DNA from: Sipunculus nudus
Taxonomy: Eukaryota; Annelida; Sipuncula; Golfingiida; Sipunculidae
DNA length: 64,000 nucleotides
NCBI GenBank assembly: GCA_026874595.1
Contig: CM049317.1
Span: 34,241,401-34,305,400, forward strand
Reading direction: 5' to 3'
This document shows positions 54,421 through 64,000 of the stretch, in pieces. The notes under the pieces were generated by a model. It had not been told where the DNA came from. It was given only the letters and a program-made list of their open reading frames with translations, and ran no database searches. Every line of letters begins with the position of its first letter. Position 1 is the first letter of the stretch. The position numbers were made by a program, and so were the translations under genes.

Positions 54421-55388
54421 ATTACTATCACTTCTCTATAATAAATAATATAGGATACATTCATGCATATCACTTTAAGCAATCCCTCTTTTAAAGTGCT
54501 TAAATATGCTATCTTGTTCGTTAATCTACAATATTTTTTTTTACAAATTAAACGTTGATCTGATGCAACACGTTCCCAATTTGTGAACGTATATAAAATT
54601 AATGTAGAAAGTTCAAAGTTTATATAAATTATTTTGACCTTTCTGATTCAAGGTGGTTACCTTTATAGTGAAATATATTATAATTAATACTTTATTAGTA
54701 GTAAACATGCAGTAAGAATTAGTAATTATAACAAGTGATAACGTTTGTTTTATGTGGCAAACATACCAATAACATGGGATTAAATACGGAGTCCAGAGTG
54801 AGGTAAATATTCCAGGCCATGTGAGATTGAATAAAATCAGCTATATTTTATTGAGAACAGTTTTTTAGCGACTTTTAGACCAGTATAAATATAATTACCG
54901 TGTGTTATTTATGGTACGTCACACTGCTTACAGTTTCCCTTTCACTGACCTATTTTTTCGGTGCTCGGAATTCCCAGAAATAACGGCATCATTATCAAGC
55001 AGATTACCCAGGAAAAACAGGATGTGTCAAGAATACACGAAAGAGAGGCAACCCGATGGGTGTGCTTAATCTTCTAAGCTGACACTATCTGAGTTAAACA
55101 AGCAAATGTGTACGGAAAAGCACGTAAAGAAATATTAATATAAGCTCATAAATACATCTAAATAAACGAGGATAAAAAGCAGATATACAAAGGAAGTAAG
55201 AGAAATACTTCCCTGCAACAGGTACAAGTGTGTAGGTGTTCACGACTTAGGTGCAGTTATTGACATAATGGGTGATATTAATTATAATGTTTGTCAGTAG
55301 ATGGCGCCTTGTACTGGCCCTTTTGGCCTTGCTGCTGTCTTCTCATTTGTGGCGGCACGTGTGTATGAAACAGTCGGAGGGGTGTGGG

Positions 55389-55402
<14 letters not shown>

Positions 55403-55419
<17 letters not shown>

Positions 55420-55424
55420 GGGGG
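55403..55424 (+). repeat. (GT)n followed by a G22 run
   Basis: GTGTGTGTGTG passes into 22 consecutive G, the same GT-to-G architecture as at 11556-11588. Confidence 0.95.
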
Positions 55425-55600
55425 TAGTTTATATACTGCTGTCAGTCACAGAAAAAAATAACTTGTATTTGTAAATTTGTGGTTGTACATATCAGCTGAC
55501 AAAAGCCACATTGATGACTTAAATGTAGCCTTACTATTTTCATGATATACTGATCTAGTTTCCTTTTATGGTGACAGTAAACTTATAGTTTATGATGTCA

Positions 55601-55602
<2 letters not shown>

Positions 55603-55644
<42 letters not shown>
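55603..55644. repeat. (AT)n microsatellite
   Basis: About 42 bp of AT. Confidence 0.95.
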
Positions 55645-55648
<4 letters not shown>

Positions 55649-56444
55649 CTATATCGAACATTGCACTGTATATTGTGTTGATTGTGTTTGTGCAGGTTAC
55701 TTTAACATCCTCTCGGTTATATTGGTTCATTTTACTGATCCCAGTTTCACTTTCTTAGAATTATTTTTTTCAGTGCTTCCATTTCCAAGAAATAACGACG
55801 TGATTGACAAAGGCAGGTTATCCAGGAAAAAACAGGATGTCGAAGTTAGGGAGGAGAAAAATATCCATACACACCAGTCTGTGTACCTGAACTTCAAAGC
55901 TGACGCCATCTAAGTTTAAATAAGCAAGTATGTACATATATTAATCACATGTATGCTTCCAATAACAACTGGATAAACCAGGCAATTGAGCAAAGAGAGT
56001 AAGAGTAATTGTAATGTTTGTCAATAGGTGGCGCTCTCTACTGGACCGTCTGCCCAGGACAACTGGAATATTTTCCAGTGTCAGCCAAAGTAGAATCACT
56101 GGAGCGCACCGTCGAGGGGCGCACTCAGCATTGTATGGGTGTGTGTTTGGGGATGTGGAATGGAAATTTTTAATGTGGGACTGTGGAAGAAAGAGAGCTG
56201 GAATGATTAAATTCTAATTTCAAAACAATTTTAAAACACGGAGAAAAAGCACATATTGCGTATCGCGATATGGTTTTCACATATCAATAATTTACGATAT
56301 TTTGTCAAACGTGGGACTGCAACAAATTCACTGTAATAAAACTAAGGTTCTTTTATAAATATAGACATGTAAATTGATGGTTGGTTTGTGAAACCCGAAA
56401 GTGAAGCAGCTACCCACACAGGTGGTTAGGTAGGAAATGTTTAA

Positions 56445-56942
56445 AGGGACAAAATCAGAAGCAATAATATGTCTATTCTCTCATACTATCAGTTCAGTTT
56501 TTCTTTATGCAAAGGTTTTCCAGCAAAACCACCCAAGGACACAGTCTCAGTACTTCGCATACGGCTGTTTAAGATCTTGTTATGGCTCTGCGTATTGGTA
56601 AACAAAGTCCACTGTGTCTGTTTACCATAACAAGGCCGCGTGACCGGAGGTCCAATTGTGAGCCGCAACACTCAATGTTTCAGTCAGCGAGAACATGTAT
56701 TACATTTTTTCGAACAAGTCAGTCAGGGCATCTCCGGATCGACACGTATTGTGGCCGCGCGTTACACCCGCTGCGTTTATGTTGACAGGTGTGATCGCGC
56801 CCGGTCCAATGTTTTTAACACTCGCTTACGGGAGTAAGCAAATGGATTCAGGGCAATATTTTGGCAAGTACAAATTTATTTTAAAGGGAAGAAACTATTT
56901 TTCGTGTCAATTCAACATGCTATAAAAGGTGATTGGGCCCCT
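56445..56942 (-). mobile_element. TTAA-flanked MITE, copy 2
   Basis: A 498-bp element flanked by TTAA at 56441-56444 and 56943-56946, in inverted orientation to copy 1. Its right end GGTGATTGGGCCCCT is the complement of the left end of copy 1. Its left end AGGGACAAAATCAGAAGCAA matches the complement of the right end of copy 1. Internal matches include GGCTCTGCGT and CCATAACAAGG. Frames resembling each other in the two copies reflect shared sequence, not a confirmed protein. Confidence 0.85.
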
Positions 56943-57133
56943 TTAAGTAGGCAGGATTGACTTTATATGTATGACAGGAAAATTTAATGTCTGTTCGACT
57001 AATTGGTACCAAATATATTCGCACACAGAAAAAGAAGAAAAATAATTAGGGAAATGCTTTCTGCCAGAATATAGGCTTGGCTTGCCAAAAACCTAATTTA
57101 CATAAAAAAGGTTTGTAGTTGAAGCCTGCAGAG

Positions 57134-57511
57134 ATACCTCCGCCAAAATTTAATCAAACTGTCCTGAATTCTAAGTTAAAACCTGTCACGCGTCACTAAA
57201 AAGGTTCATGTATGAAGACATTCGGAATGCGGTATGCTGTATGCGCATAAAATCGGTACACGTGTTGAGAAATAAAGATGAGATTACTCATGCGTGGATC
57301 CGGCATGCGGAATGCGTATCGACGTTTTATATCGATTCGTATCAATCTATTGGTATATTATACAGCTCTTTTATTCCATAGGTATATACCCTGACCCTCA
57401 ATAAACCTGCTTCAAATCTGTTTATCCATTTTAGTATCAGGTTGTTAATAAACACAACAGAATCAAGTAATCCGGGGAAAACCTTTCAGCTTCGCCACGA
57501 GGCGGAGGTAT
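57134..57511. mobile_element. Short inverted-repeat element with ATACCTCCGCC ends
   Basis: ATACCTCCGCC (57134-57144) and GGCGGAGGTAT (57501-57511) are perfect 11-bp inverted repeats about 378 bp apart, and the interior is non-coding. ACCTCCGCCAA-type ends are, from memory, typical of a widespread invertebrate dispersed repeat, of which 11604-11770 may be a fragment. The superfamily is not assigned. Confidence 0.5.
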
Positions 57512-59573
57512 ACTTAATTAATAAGATTTATATGTTTGATTGACCTTCTTATAAGAGAAATTCGGTGTTGACCTAAAGTAAAAAAATCCAAGACAGCTTC
57601 CAATACCGCCATCTGGTGGTATAAATATTCACTAAAGTGTTAAATAAATTTCGTGTACAGTGAGTTCGCCAGCTGCGTTCATGTGTGTGTTCGAACGGAA
57701 TCTCGTGAAATTGTCATGGCGTTTCGGGGATGGGCCAATGAATAATTAGATTTCGGAGCAGATCTGGCACATGATCCGGATTCAGGAATGTCATCGAGGA
57801 ATATTCATAAATGTATATACAGTCACTTATGTACGATTGGACCTGGGAATATGGGCCGAATAAAGTAAAGCAAACACGGTTTTGAGAACATCTCACGATC
57901 GGGACTCCCCACGTGGCGGAGGATCGCATTCCTTAGAATCCAGGTTTCTTTTTATCAATATCTTTACAATGTATTATTAAAAGTAACCACCGATTGAGAC
58001 TTAATCTCGTTAAAAATGCATAATTAGTCACAGCCCCGGGGGGACTCATTAGCATGTTATAAGTTGTCAGTGACTCAATCGGAAGTCTTGTCATAACTCA
58101 CGTTATCTACTGACAAACAAGAGTTAGCGACATTTCCAAAAATGCTTATAACTCGGAAATTTTTCATGTTAGAGAGTCCTTTTTATCTTGAGGGTAGCAT
58201 TTGATAAGCTTTCACAGACGCAGTCAAAGTCTGAAAAATGTTATAATAAAATAGATTTGGTGTTAATCACGAAAAAGTGAGAATTTGCTAAATGTTTTTA
58301 ACTTTTTTTTATGTGTATGAATTAGTCATTTTTATGATAGAGTGGACTGATGTTTGTCTTGTGTGACATTTGATTGCCCTGTCAAATCTGTTCACGTCAA
58401 AGCTGCCCCTGTTTGCTCAGAAACGAGAGTGCTATGGTATCGTTTATGACCCGTCTGTTGGACAGGGTCGGCGACTCTGTTTTGATAACATAATTCTGTT
58501 GAGAGGAGTTCTCGTTAAGAATACTTTTTAATGACATTCTTTATGTGTGTCTGTGTAATTGGTCAGGTATAAATCATTATGTAAATTACCTGGAATTGAG
58601 CAAGAAAATTGGTCACGCCCGGTTCATGTTCTAGTCAAGCTGGATTTAAATCATATGCACGCTTGACATACAACTCTATTACGGTGATTCAGCAGAATCC
58701 GGCTGTTGTCAGCAGGTGTGTAGATTTATTATCAATTGAGTAAAGGCCCTCGAAATATGTGTCCTTACATATTTATGTACATATATATTGTTAAAAGTAA
58801 TCGAACATACATTAAACATTAAATTAAAATAATTATCAGATTACTGCAAACGTTTATATAATACGGCCGTCGTATGACTTGTGATTTCTGACCTCATTCA
58901 ATATGCAAAGGGTTTGCCACTGAACCAAGCGGGTTACTTTAACGGTTATACATCGACACTTAGTGTCATCAAAACCCATCAGTACCATAAGTCAAACCTG
59001 TAGGTGTTTTACAGTACGCATACCAGACCTCTGCCGTCAGCCTTACTCCGTCATCCGACGTGTATTTTCACATTCAGCCCTTCTTTCCTTCTGCATGCTT
59101 AATCCATCGTACATGAAAGCAGAATAAAGGCTCTTTGTGTAACTGGTTATTCATGCGTATATCTTATCCGAGATTATCGTGCGAAATATTACTTTGATAT
59201 GCTTATTCTTTAAAAATCAGAAATATACACATGTCCTGATAAATCGTTTCCAATTCATTCAGAAGAGTACGACATTCAGATTTGTGTTTGAGTTCTTTCT
59301 AAAAATCGATTTATCAATAATAATTTAATAAACAGATAATTAAATAAAACGCTCTTAACATTTCACAAACGTTGATCTGAAATTTCCAGTTTTGATTTTG
59401 AGCAAAACACGTACTAATTCTTAATATAAAGTGCATAGAAACCAATAACTTTGTATACAGATCAAATAATTCTGCAGATAGAACTGAAGTGATACATTCC
59501 AATATAAGCAATGGATTGATATTAAAATAAAATAAATGGAAAATAAACGTAACGGTAAATGATTATCTCACGT

Positions 59574-59604
<31 letters not shown>

Positions 59605-60426
59605 CATCATTATTATTATCATTATTATTTTTATTATATAATTGAAATACGAAAAATTAAGGTCAAATCGTTTCCTTTATCATGTAATGCTTGGTACATA
59701 TTTTCTAAACGTTGTGTTACCTGTTGTAAAATATATTTATATACTAACAAAAACTTACGGAGGTCGGAAACATGAAAAAGTAAGACCCATAAAGAATAAT
59801 TTTTAAGGAGGAAGATTTTATTCCACAATATGCATAAAGTCTCCGGATATACCGCTTTGTGAACGTGTTGTCATTTAGATTATTTTCAATTTTCTATAAA
59901 TATTAGTTTAATATACAAAAGTTTGTGTTGTCCATTGCTTACCTAAACCTGTCTTTTTTACTTACCCACGCATACCCATTTAAACCTTTGTTCACATTAA
60001 TAATCACACGTAAAATGTACACCTAAAATCGAGAGATCTCCTGAAAAAGCATACCAGATCTTAGAACATGTGGAAATTACGTTGGAATTGAGAAAAATTC
60101 AGTTGCATATTACGTCGCAGATTTAGTCTAATATGGTTCAGGAATGATTTGACCTTCGTGGTAAATTATCACATGAAAACCAGACCGTCCACAGAGCCGC
60201 TTTTTGTGGCTATATGTACGATGCCGCGGAGTATGAGTCGGGCCAAATTACACAATATATGACACAGTAAATATGACACATAGCTGATGGACTGTCCTCA
60301 TTTGGTGCACGTTTCTCATTTACATTAATCTTAATAAATAATTCACTGTCTTCATGGCAAAGTCGCCAAGGACAGTCACAAGTAATGGTCCGACAGTTAT
60401 CAATTTTCAGTAGAACCATTATGTGT
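57512..60426. other. Gene-free interval
   Basis: Non-coding; mixed composition at 57650-58700 and AT-rich elsewhere. It has an (ATT)n tract at 59572-59640. No exon or RNA is recognised. Confidence 0.4.
59572..59640. repeat. (ATT)n tract with CAT interruptions
   Basis: About 68 bp of TTA units interrupted by TCATCAT; it yields a poly-Tyr frame that is not coding. Confidence 0.9.
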
Positions 60427-61201
60427 TGTTACAGGTGCAGTTTTTTATTGTGTGGCACGGGCGTTACTCGTGTTTTAGCGCTCTTGCCTGGCCGCGTGTT
60501 GCACTCTCGGTTTAATCCGTACTGGTTGAACTCTGGTTGTCATGCTATCTTGGGGCTTTCTCGCCTGGTCGAGCCGGGGCGAGCTCACGTGTGGACCCTG
60601 GTATGTAGAGACACAGCGATGTTTTTCTAGATGATTCCTTTAACGCGTGTTTACTGTGTTTTATGTTAGATTGTTCGAGAAATAGAAGCTTCTCTGCTTG
60701 AGGAGAAAAGTTATATAGAGGGGCTGTGTTTTAGAACCGAGAGAGAGGTGAAAGAATATTCCAGCGGACACAGACGTGTGTATGTCAGTGGGACCTGTCC
60801 GATTATCCAGTAATTTCAGGGATTCTACTATTACTAACTCTATACAATTTAATGCTGCCTGCCTCAAGTTTACTTTCTGGATCGTTACAAGAGCTTTACA
60901 TTGGACTGTTATTCTCCGAGAGGATTTGTTTGGACTTTTCATCCGGCATATACACTTAACAGGACTTATCGTTGTGACATTGGTGGTATCCAGGTACTGT
61001 GCTCTTTGTTTATTTTACTGTGTGATTGTATTGATTTGTTGTTGCACTGCTATGATACTGAGTAATTGTATTGATTTAGTGTATTGTAATGTTAGGGTTG
61101 TTTTAAGAATAAATTATAGTTATTTGTTGACAAAAAACCACTGACTTCTTTATTCATTCTTCTAGACATTTCACGATCTGTTGATATTAGGTTCCGTAAC
61201 A
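60427..61201 (+). repeat. 5' LTR (775 bp)
   Basis: It begins TGTTAC at 60427 and ends GTAACA at 61201, perfect 6-bp inverted ends of the TG...CA type. AATAAA at 61108-61113 is a plausible polyadenylation signal near the R/U5 boundary. The primer-binding site starts 6 bp after the LTR end. The 3' LTR is outside the window, so boundaries rest on these termini and on the binding-site position. Frames inside, including the 122-codon one at 60776-61144, are not genes. Confidence 0.75.
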
Positions 61202-61207
61202 TGAAAT

Positions 61208-61225
61208 TGGGGGCTCGTCCGTGAT
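61208..61225 (+). promoter_or_regulatory. Primer-binding site, tRNA-Pro type
   Basis: TGGGGGCTCGTCCGTGAT matches the tRNA-Pro primer-binding site known from gammaretroviruses at 17 of 18 positions. It lies 6 bp beyond the LTR end, where minus-strand DNA synthesis would begin. Confidence 0.85.
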
Positions 61226-61370
61226 GCTAAATAGTTTTGATAATTTATTTGGCCTTGGCCTGGACACATTTGTTTTATCATACACTGTTTACAAGATTAC
61301 ATGTTGTTTACGGTACATTGTTTACAGGATTTATCTCAGTGGTTTTTTGTTATTGTTTTGACATCTTAGC

Positions 61371-62923
61371 ATGGCAGATTTCATTTTAGACATTTGATGA
61401 CGATCCCGACCCTGATCAGCTAGAACAGTTGACAAAGGAACAGTTGTTGCGTTTGGGCTAAGTGTGAAAAAAGCTATGAGAAAGCCTGATATCATTGCTA
61501 AAATCATGCAAGATCTAATAAGCAAAGGTTTAATTGAAGAGAGTGAAGGTGAAACATAAAAAAATGACAGCCTTGCTATGCAATTAGAATTTAAAAAGTT
61601 TAAATGCAACATGAGTTAGCATTAAAAGAGAGAGAAGAACGGTTAGAAAGAGAAAGACTAGAAAAAGAAATAGAAAGAGACAGACTAGTAAAAGAAAAAG
61701 AAATTGAGTAAAAACGACTGGAGTTAGAAAGACTTAATCTAGAACATAGTCTGAGTGCTGCCCAAACTCACAGTTTTGATGTTACTAAACACATAAGACT
61801 CGTCCCACCTTTTCAAGAAAAAGAGGTTGATAAATATTTCTTACACTTTGAGAAGGTAGCGTAAAATTTAAAATGGTCTAAGGTAAATTGGACTATGCTG
61901 TTACAAAGTGTAACAGGCAAGGCCAGAGAAATTAATACAGAGCTGTCAGTAGAAGCTGCTGCTGACTATGACCTGGTAAAATGGTTAATCCTAAAAGGTT
62001 ATGAGTTAGTTCCGGAAGCTTACCGCCAGAAATTCAGAAATTGGGAAAAGCGCAATGAACAGACCTTCGTCGAATTTGCTAGGACAAAAGAGCAGTTGTT
62101 TGATCGCTGGTGTAGTTCTAAAAATGTAATGAAAGATTATGACAATTTGCGCCAGTTGATTTTGTTTGAAGAATTTGAGCGCTGCATTAACGCAGATGTT
62201 AAAACTTTTCTTGAAAAAAAAAGACCCGAAACACTTGACATTTCTGCTCAATCAGCTGATGATTATTCATTAACACACAAAATGTTCTTTATAAGCAAAT
62301 CAAACCAGTCATTCACAAACAAGAATGTAAATCAGTATGGTCAAAAGAAGTTTAAAGCGCAGTCACCCAGCACTAGTAGTCCTGATAGTTTAGCAAAGTC
62401 CATTACTACACCTCAGCCCACGTCCACTGTGTCCAAGTCCAACAAAGACCAGTCATTTTAAAAAAAAATATGAAATTACTGCAAGAAGTAAGGTCATCTA
62501 ATATCTGACTGCTGGAAACTTGCGAATAAACCAAATAGCAAACCTTCTGGTTTTGTTTCAAAATCTATGCATAACATAGTACAAGAGCCAGGCTCTTTTC
62601 ATGTAAATAAGAGGTACAACTCCTTTATTGACTCTAATAAAGAGTTTGATGCTATGGAGGCCCAAGTGCCGTCTGAATCCAAAGAAGAATTCGTAGCTTG
62701 CGGGGTAAAAACCTCAGTTGATTCCTGTGAAGAATTTAATAAGGCTAGGTCCTTTCAAGACTCCTGCGAGGAGTATTCTTAAAATAAGGCTAGGTCCTTT
62801 CATGACTCTCGCGAGACTATTTCAAATAAGGCCAGGTCCTCTTATGACAAACAGAAGTTTGTTTCTGCTGAGGAAAATTCCTCTGTTGACTCCCCTGAGG
62901 AGTTTGATGATAAAAGGATGTAG
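61371..62923 (+). pseudogene. Decayed gag with SCAN-like capsid region
   Basis: The likely start is ATG 61371. TGA TGA at 61395-61400, then frameshifts, interrupt the N-terminal part, which has a leucine-rich DQLEQLTKEQLL segment and a helical part with a run of Glu/Arg/Lys (predicted coiled coil, about 61620-61740). In the main frame further stops occur at 61709, 61862 and 62459. The best-preserved piece, 61895-62461 (188 codons), has the SCAN/Gmr1 gag features: GKAREI, ADYDLVKWLILKGYELVPEA, and YRQKFRNWEK, then FVEFARTKEQLFDRW and LRQLILFEEFERC. After stops at 62471 and 62489 in the same frame comes a CCHC zinc-knuckle remnant (CKK, GHLISDC, WKL) near 62480-62520. The first Cys codon of the knuckle appears to be the TGA at 62471. 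An acidic linker with three imperfect AATAAGGCTAGGTCCTTTCA repeats (62735-62850) follows. It is non-functional as it stands. Confidence 0.85.
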
Positions 62924-64000
62924 ATTCCTTAAATGACTCTGAAAAAGAGTTTATGACTGACACTGTCAATGTCAGTTCTATGTTTGATGAAGCTAAGGTA
63001 GAAGATTCCTCTCCTGACTCTGAAATAGAGTTATTTGAGCCAATCATACATGATGGTTTTGTATCACTTTCAAGTGATTGTTCAGATGCTACCCCTATTA
63101 GAATTTTGAGGGACACTGGTTCAGGCCAGACTCTCATGTTAGCAAACACTTTGCCATTTTCTAATAGGTCCTTTACTGGTGCACGTGCACTTGTCAATGG
63201 TGTGTTTTCAGACAAGCACACTTCAGTTCCGCTTCACAGTATCCATTTAAAGTCAGATTTGATTTCTGGGAATATTACTGTGGGCATAAGAACTACTTCA
63301 CCCTTTAAGGGAAATCAGTTGCTACTAGGCAATAATGTTGCAGGTGACAAAGTAGAGCCTGTACCGATAGTGACAGAAAAGCCGTCATTTGATCAGGACA
63401 CTGATCCGGAAAGTCACGAAATTCCTGGTTTGTATCCTCCATGTGCTGCAACTAGATCTATGGCCAAGAAAAACACACATGAGGATAATGGTCCAGATAA
63501 TAACACTTTGGGAGTCACTAGTGACTCGTCTGATGACTCGCCCGCACAGGATGCAGCATTCTCAAGGTCAGTACTTATCGCGGAACAGCATAAGGACCCT
63601 GATATTTCATGTTTGTTTCCCAGGGCAGTTTCTAAAGATGAACAGTCACAGAACCAAGTTTGTTTCTATGTTAAGAATGGAGTGCTTATGCGTAAATGGC
63701 GACCACCTGATGTATGTGCTGATGATGAGTGGGCCATCAAACATCAAATAGTAATGCCCAAAAGCTTTCGCAATGAAGTTCTAAGCATTGCACATGAGGC
63801 TCCTTTGTCTGGCCATTTAGGTATGAAGAAAACTTATCAGAAAGTTAGTACACACTTCTATTGGCCTAACCTCAGGAAAGATGTTGTACAATATTGTAAA
63901 TCATGCCATACTTACCCGATGGTAGGCAAGCCCAATCAGAACCCTCCTAAGGCCCAACTTAGGCCTATTCCTGCTTTCGAGGAACCATACAGTAGGATTA
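62914..64000 (+). CDS. pol fragment: protease and integrase zinc finger (open, truncated by window end)
   Basis: The frame is open for 1087 bp from just after a stop at 62911 to the window end; the first ATG is 62953. The aspartic protease motif DTGS is at 63112-63123, followed by a short beta-rich region to about 63340 and a Glu/Asp/Ser-rich spacer. YVKNGVLMRKWRPPD (from about 63667) precedes the integrase HHCC finger: His at 63793 and 63814, Cys at 63895 and 63904 (H-x6-H-x26-C-x2-C), with GHLGMKKTYQKV and HFYWPNLRKDV between. The catalytic DDE core would lie beyond the window. This frame is offset by one from gag, so a frameshift (programmed or mutational) lies near 62905-62925. No reverse transcriptase precedes integrase. 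Confidence 0.88.

Larger units (their letters stand above)
54940..56060 (+). repeat. Ancient diverged tandem duplication (two copies)
   Basis: The first copy is at about 54940-55330 and the second at about 55730-56060. Shared, substituted words occur in the same order: CCAGAAATAACGGCATCATT / CCAAGAAATAACGACGTGAT, CCAGGAAAAACAGGATGT / CCAGGAAAAAACAGGATGT, AAGCTGACACTATCTGAGTT / AAGCTGACGCCATCTAAGTT, and ATGTTTGTCAGTAGATGGCG / ATGTTTGTCAATAGGTGGCG. The offset varies from about 726 to 821 bp through indels. G22 and (AT)n tracts lie between them. No conserved frame is evident. Confidence 0.75.
60427..64000 (+). mobile_element. Gmr1-like Ty3/gypsy LTR retrotransposon, 5' part
   Basis: In order: 5' LTR, primer-binding site, gag with SCAN-like capsid region, zinc-knuckle remnant, aspartic protease motif, integrase zinc finger; the window ends there. 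The gap from gag to protease and the 0.67 kb from protease to integrase finger are too short to hold reverse transcriptase and RNase H. These must lie downstream of integrase or be missing. PR-IN-RT order is the hallmark of Gmr1-like elements, as opposed to PR-RT-RH-IN in ordinary Ty3/gypsy elements. Several stops and at least two frameshifts show this copy is inactive. No envelope is visible in the part seen. Confidence 0.85.

Noticed and set aside
60776-61144. 122-codon Cys/Leu/Val-rich frame near the retroelement
   Set aside because: It lies wholly within the LTR, upstream of the primer-binding site, and has no gag or env features.

Overview
This 64-kb window is AT-rich animal (invertebrate) genomic DNA, and a lophotrochozoan such as a mollusc is the best guess. 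The evidence is a spliced homeobox gene of the Distal-less/Dlx family on the minus strand, long introns, CCAAT- and GC-box-like sequence upstream of that gene, abundant (AT)n/(CT)n microsatellites, several DNA-transposon relics and a metazoan-type LTR retrotransposon. Nothing prokaryotic was seen: no operons, no dense coding, no CRISPR array. The species call is inference.

Layout. 1-11.5 kb is gene-free, with a non-autonomous hAT-like transposon (4792-5597), a GC-rich island near 6.1-6.4 kb and simple repeats. 11.9-16.5 kb is a large 39-bp minisatellite, interrupted by a TTAA-flanked MITE and containing duplicated inverted units. 17-28 kb is non-coding: a 700-bp polypyrimidine tract, poly-G runs, a 15-bp minisatellite, a GC island at 19.4-19.8 kb, a short GGTTGTC-rich element at 26.6 kb and a tRNA-like SINE remnant. 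28.7-40.4 kb holds the only confidently recognised host gene, a three-exon Dlx homologue (297 codons predicted). Its introns are 4.0 and 6.8 kb and contain GC-rich islands that could be regulatory. 40.4-47 kb is the upstream region, with more microsatellites and a second, inverted GGTTGTC element. 47-50.5 kb is a 32-bp minisatellite that grades from decayed to homogeneous. 51.6-53.8 kb is a 33-bp minisatellite that generates long artefactual Ser/Pro ORFs. 54.9-56.1 kb is an old tandem duplication. A second TTAA MITE lies at 56.4-56.9 kb.

60.4-64.0 kb is the 5' part of a Ty3/gypsy-class LTR retrotransposon, cut off by the window end. In order it has a 5' LTR with TGTTAC/GTAACA ends, a tRNA-Pro-type primer-binding site, a decayed gag with a SCAN-like capsid region and a zinc-knuckle remnant, an aspartic protease motif, and then directly an integrase HHCC zinc finger with no reverse transcriptase between. 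That PR-IN order matches the Gmr1-like group rather than ordinary Ty3/gypsy elements. It is the most distinctive mobile-element signal here.

Most open reading frames in the window are by-products of tandem repeats or AT-rich sequence and are not annotated as genes. All family identifications are from reading the sequence by eye; no database search was possible.
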